NCBI RefSeq assembly: GCF_003096815.1
Contig: NZ_QENY01000009.1
Location: 50,501 to 114,500, forward strand
DNA length: 64,000 nucleotides
Direction: 5' to 3'
DNA from: Hallella colorans
GTDB taxonomy: Bacteria; Bacteroidota; Bacteroidia; Bacteroidales; Bacteroidaceae
Shown here one piece after another: positions 63,875-64,000 of this stretch; position 1 is the stretch's first letter; every line of letters starts with the position of its first letter. The notes under the pieces are model-generated. The model was not told the DNA's origin and made no database searches. It saw nothing but the letters and a program-made list of their open reading frames with translations. The position numbers and the translations under genes are program-made.

Positions 63875-64000
63875 CACTCGCTTTCCGAAATTATTTCGGT
63901 TGGCACGACAAAAGAAGCGTTCTTTGAGAATATTTACATAGACAGAGAAGTAGTACGAGAAGCGAGACGTGTCGGTCTTTGGGCTTAGTTGCCTTAATAT
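63875..64000 (+). other. Leader of an rRNA operon (16S gene beyond the edge)
   Basis: CCGAAATTATTTCGG is a short hairpin at about 63886-63900. GCGTTCTTTGAGAATATTTA and CATAGACAGAGAAGTAGTAC follow, a familiar pre-16S leader pattern of Bacteroidales (boxA-like GTTCTTTGA). The window stops before the mature 16S sequence. The identification is by pattern, not alignment. Confidence 0.75.

Overview
The window looks like a chromosomal segment of a Prevotella-like member of the Bacteroidales. Four things point there. Many promoters fit the Bacteroidota sigma pattern (TTTG, about 20 nt, TAnnTTTG). Shine-Dalgarno sequences are almost absent. Lineage-typical families occur: a T9SS type B C-terminal signal, an S9 dipeptidyl peptidase, a clostripain-like lipoprotein, LpxK followed by a purine nucleoside phosphorylase, NspC, and a fused NfnA-NfnB flavoprotein. 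The right edge carries a typical Bacteroidales rRNA operon leader. Most of the content is core housekeeping; I see no prophage, integrative element, CRISPR array or defence island.

Layout. 1-6.5 kb: end of the MtgA transglycosylase gene, a UvrD/PcrA helicase, and a leftward three-gene operon (WG-repeat protein, LTA-synthase-like sulfatase, PAP2 phosphatase). 7-18.9 kb, mostly rightward: EttA, an acyl-CoA ligase, initiator tRNA-fMet, PRPP synthase (leftward), NspC, SerS and the NfnAB fusion. 19-26 kb, leftward: YqaA-like protein, a membrane protein, PurD, DPP-type peptidase and a THUMP methyltransferase. 26.8-29 kb: rubredoxin convergent with FMN reductase and flavodiiron protein, a likely oxygen/NO-protection set. 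29-39.5 kb: glucosaminidase, a HAD-GNAT fusion, enolase, a secreted phosphatase-nuclease pair, a TPR protein, UvrA and a T9SS substrate. 40.7-54.5 kb, mostly rightward: rpsF-rpsR-rplI, FabD, a GH13 enzyme, an AlaX-like protein, SppA, LpxK, PNP, ThiL and HtpG. 54.6-62.4 kb: Nth, DUF2461, then leftward ValS and a C11 peptidase, then rightward MazG, a lipocalin-like lipoprotein and RNase Z. The window ends in an rRNA operon leader just before the expected 16S gene.

Most of the long gaps hold decayed mobile or surface genes that can only be read by switching frame: an IS982-like piece (about 7.0 kb), an RHS/YD-repeat piece (11.1 kb), an ISL3 transposase (12.2 kb), a frameshifted outer-membrane beta-barrel gene (16.3 kb), two IS30 pieces (26.5 and 63.3 kb) and an internally deleted IS256 element (51.5-52.2 kb).

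I found no clearly new multi-gene system. The observations I rate most worth checking are the strong Shine-Dalgarno sequences placed only before rpsR and rplI in a lineage that hides its anti-SD, an AlaX-like protein that has lost all four expected zinc ligands, the mirror-image divergent valS/mazG promoters, and the WG-sulfatase-PAP2 envelope operon.
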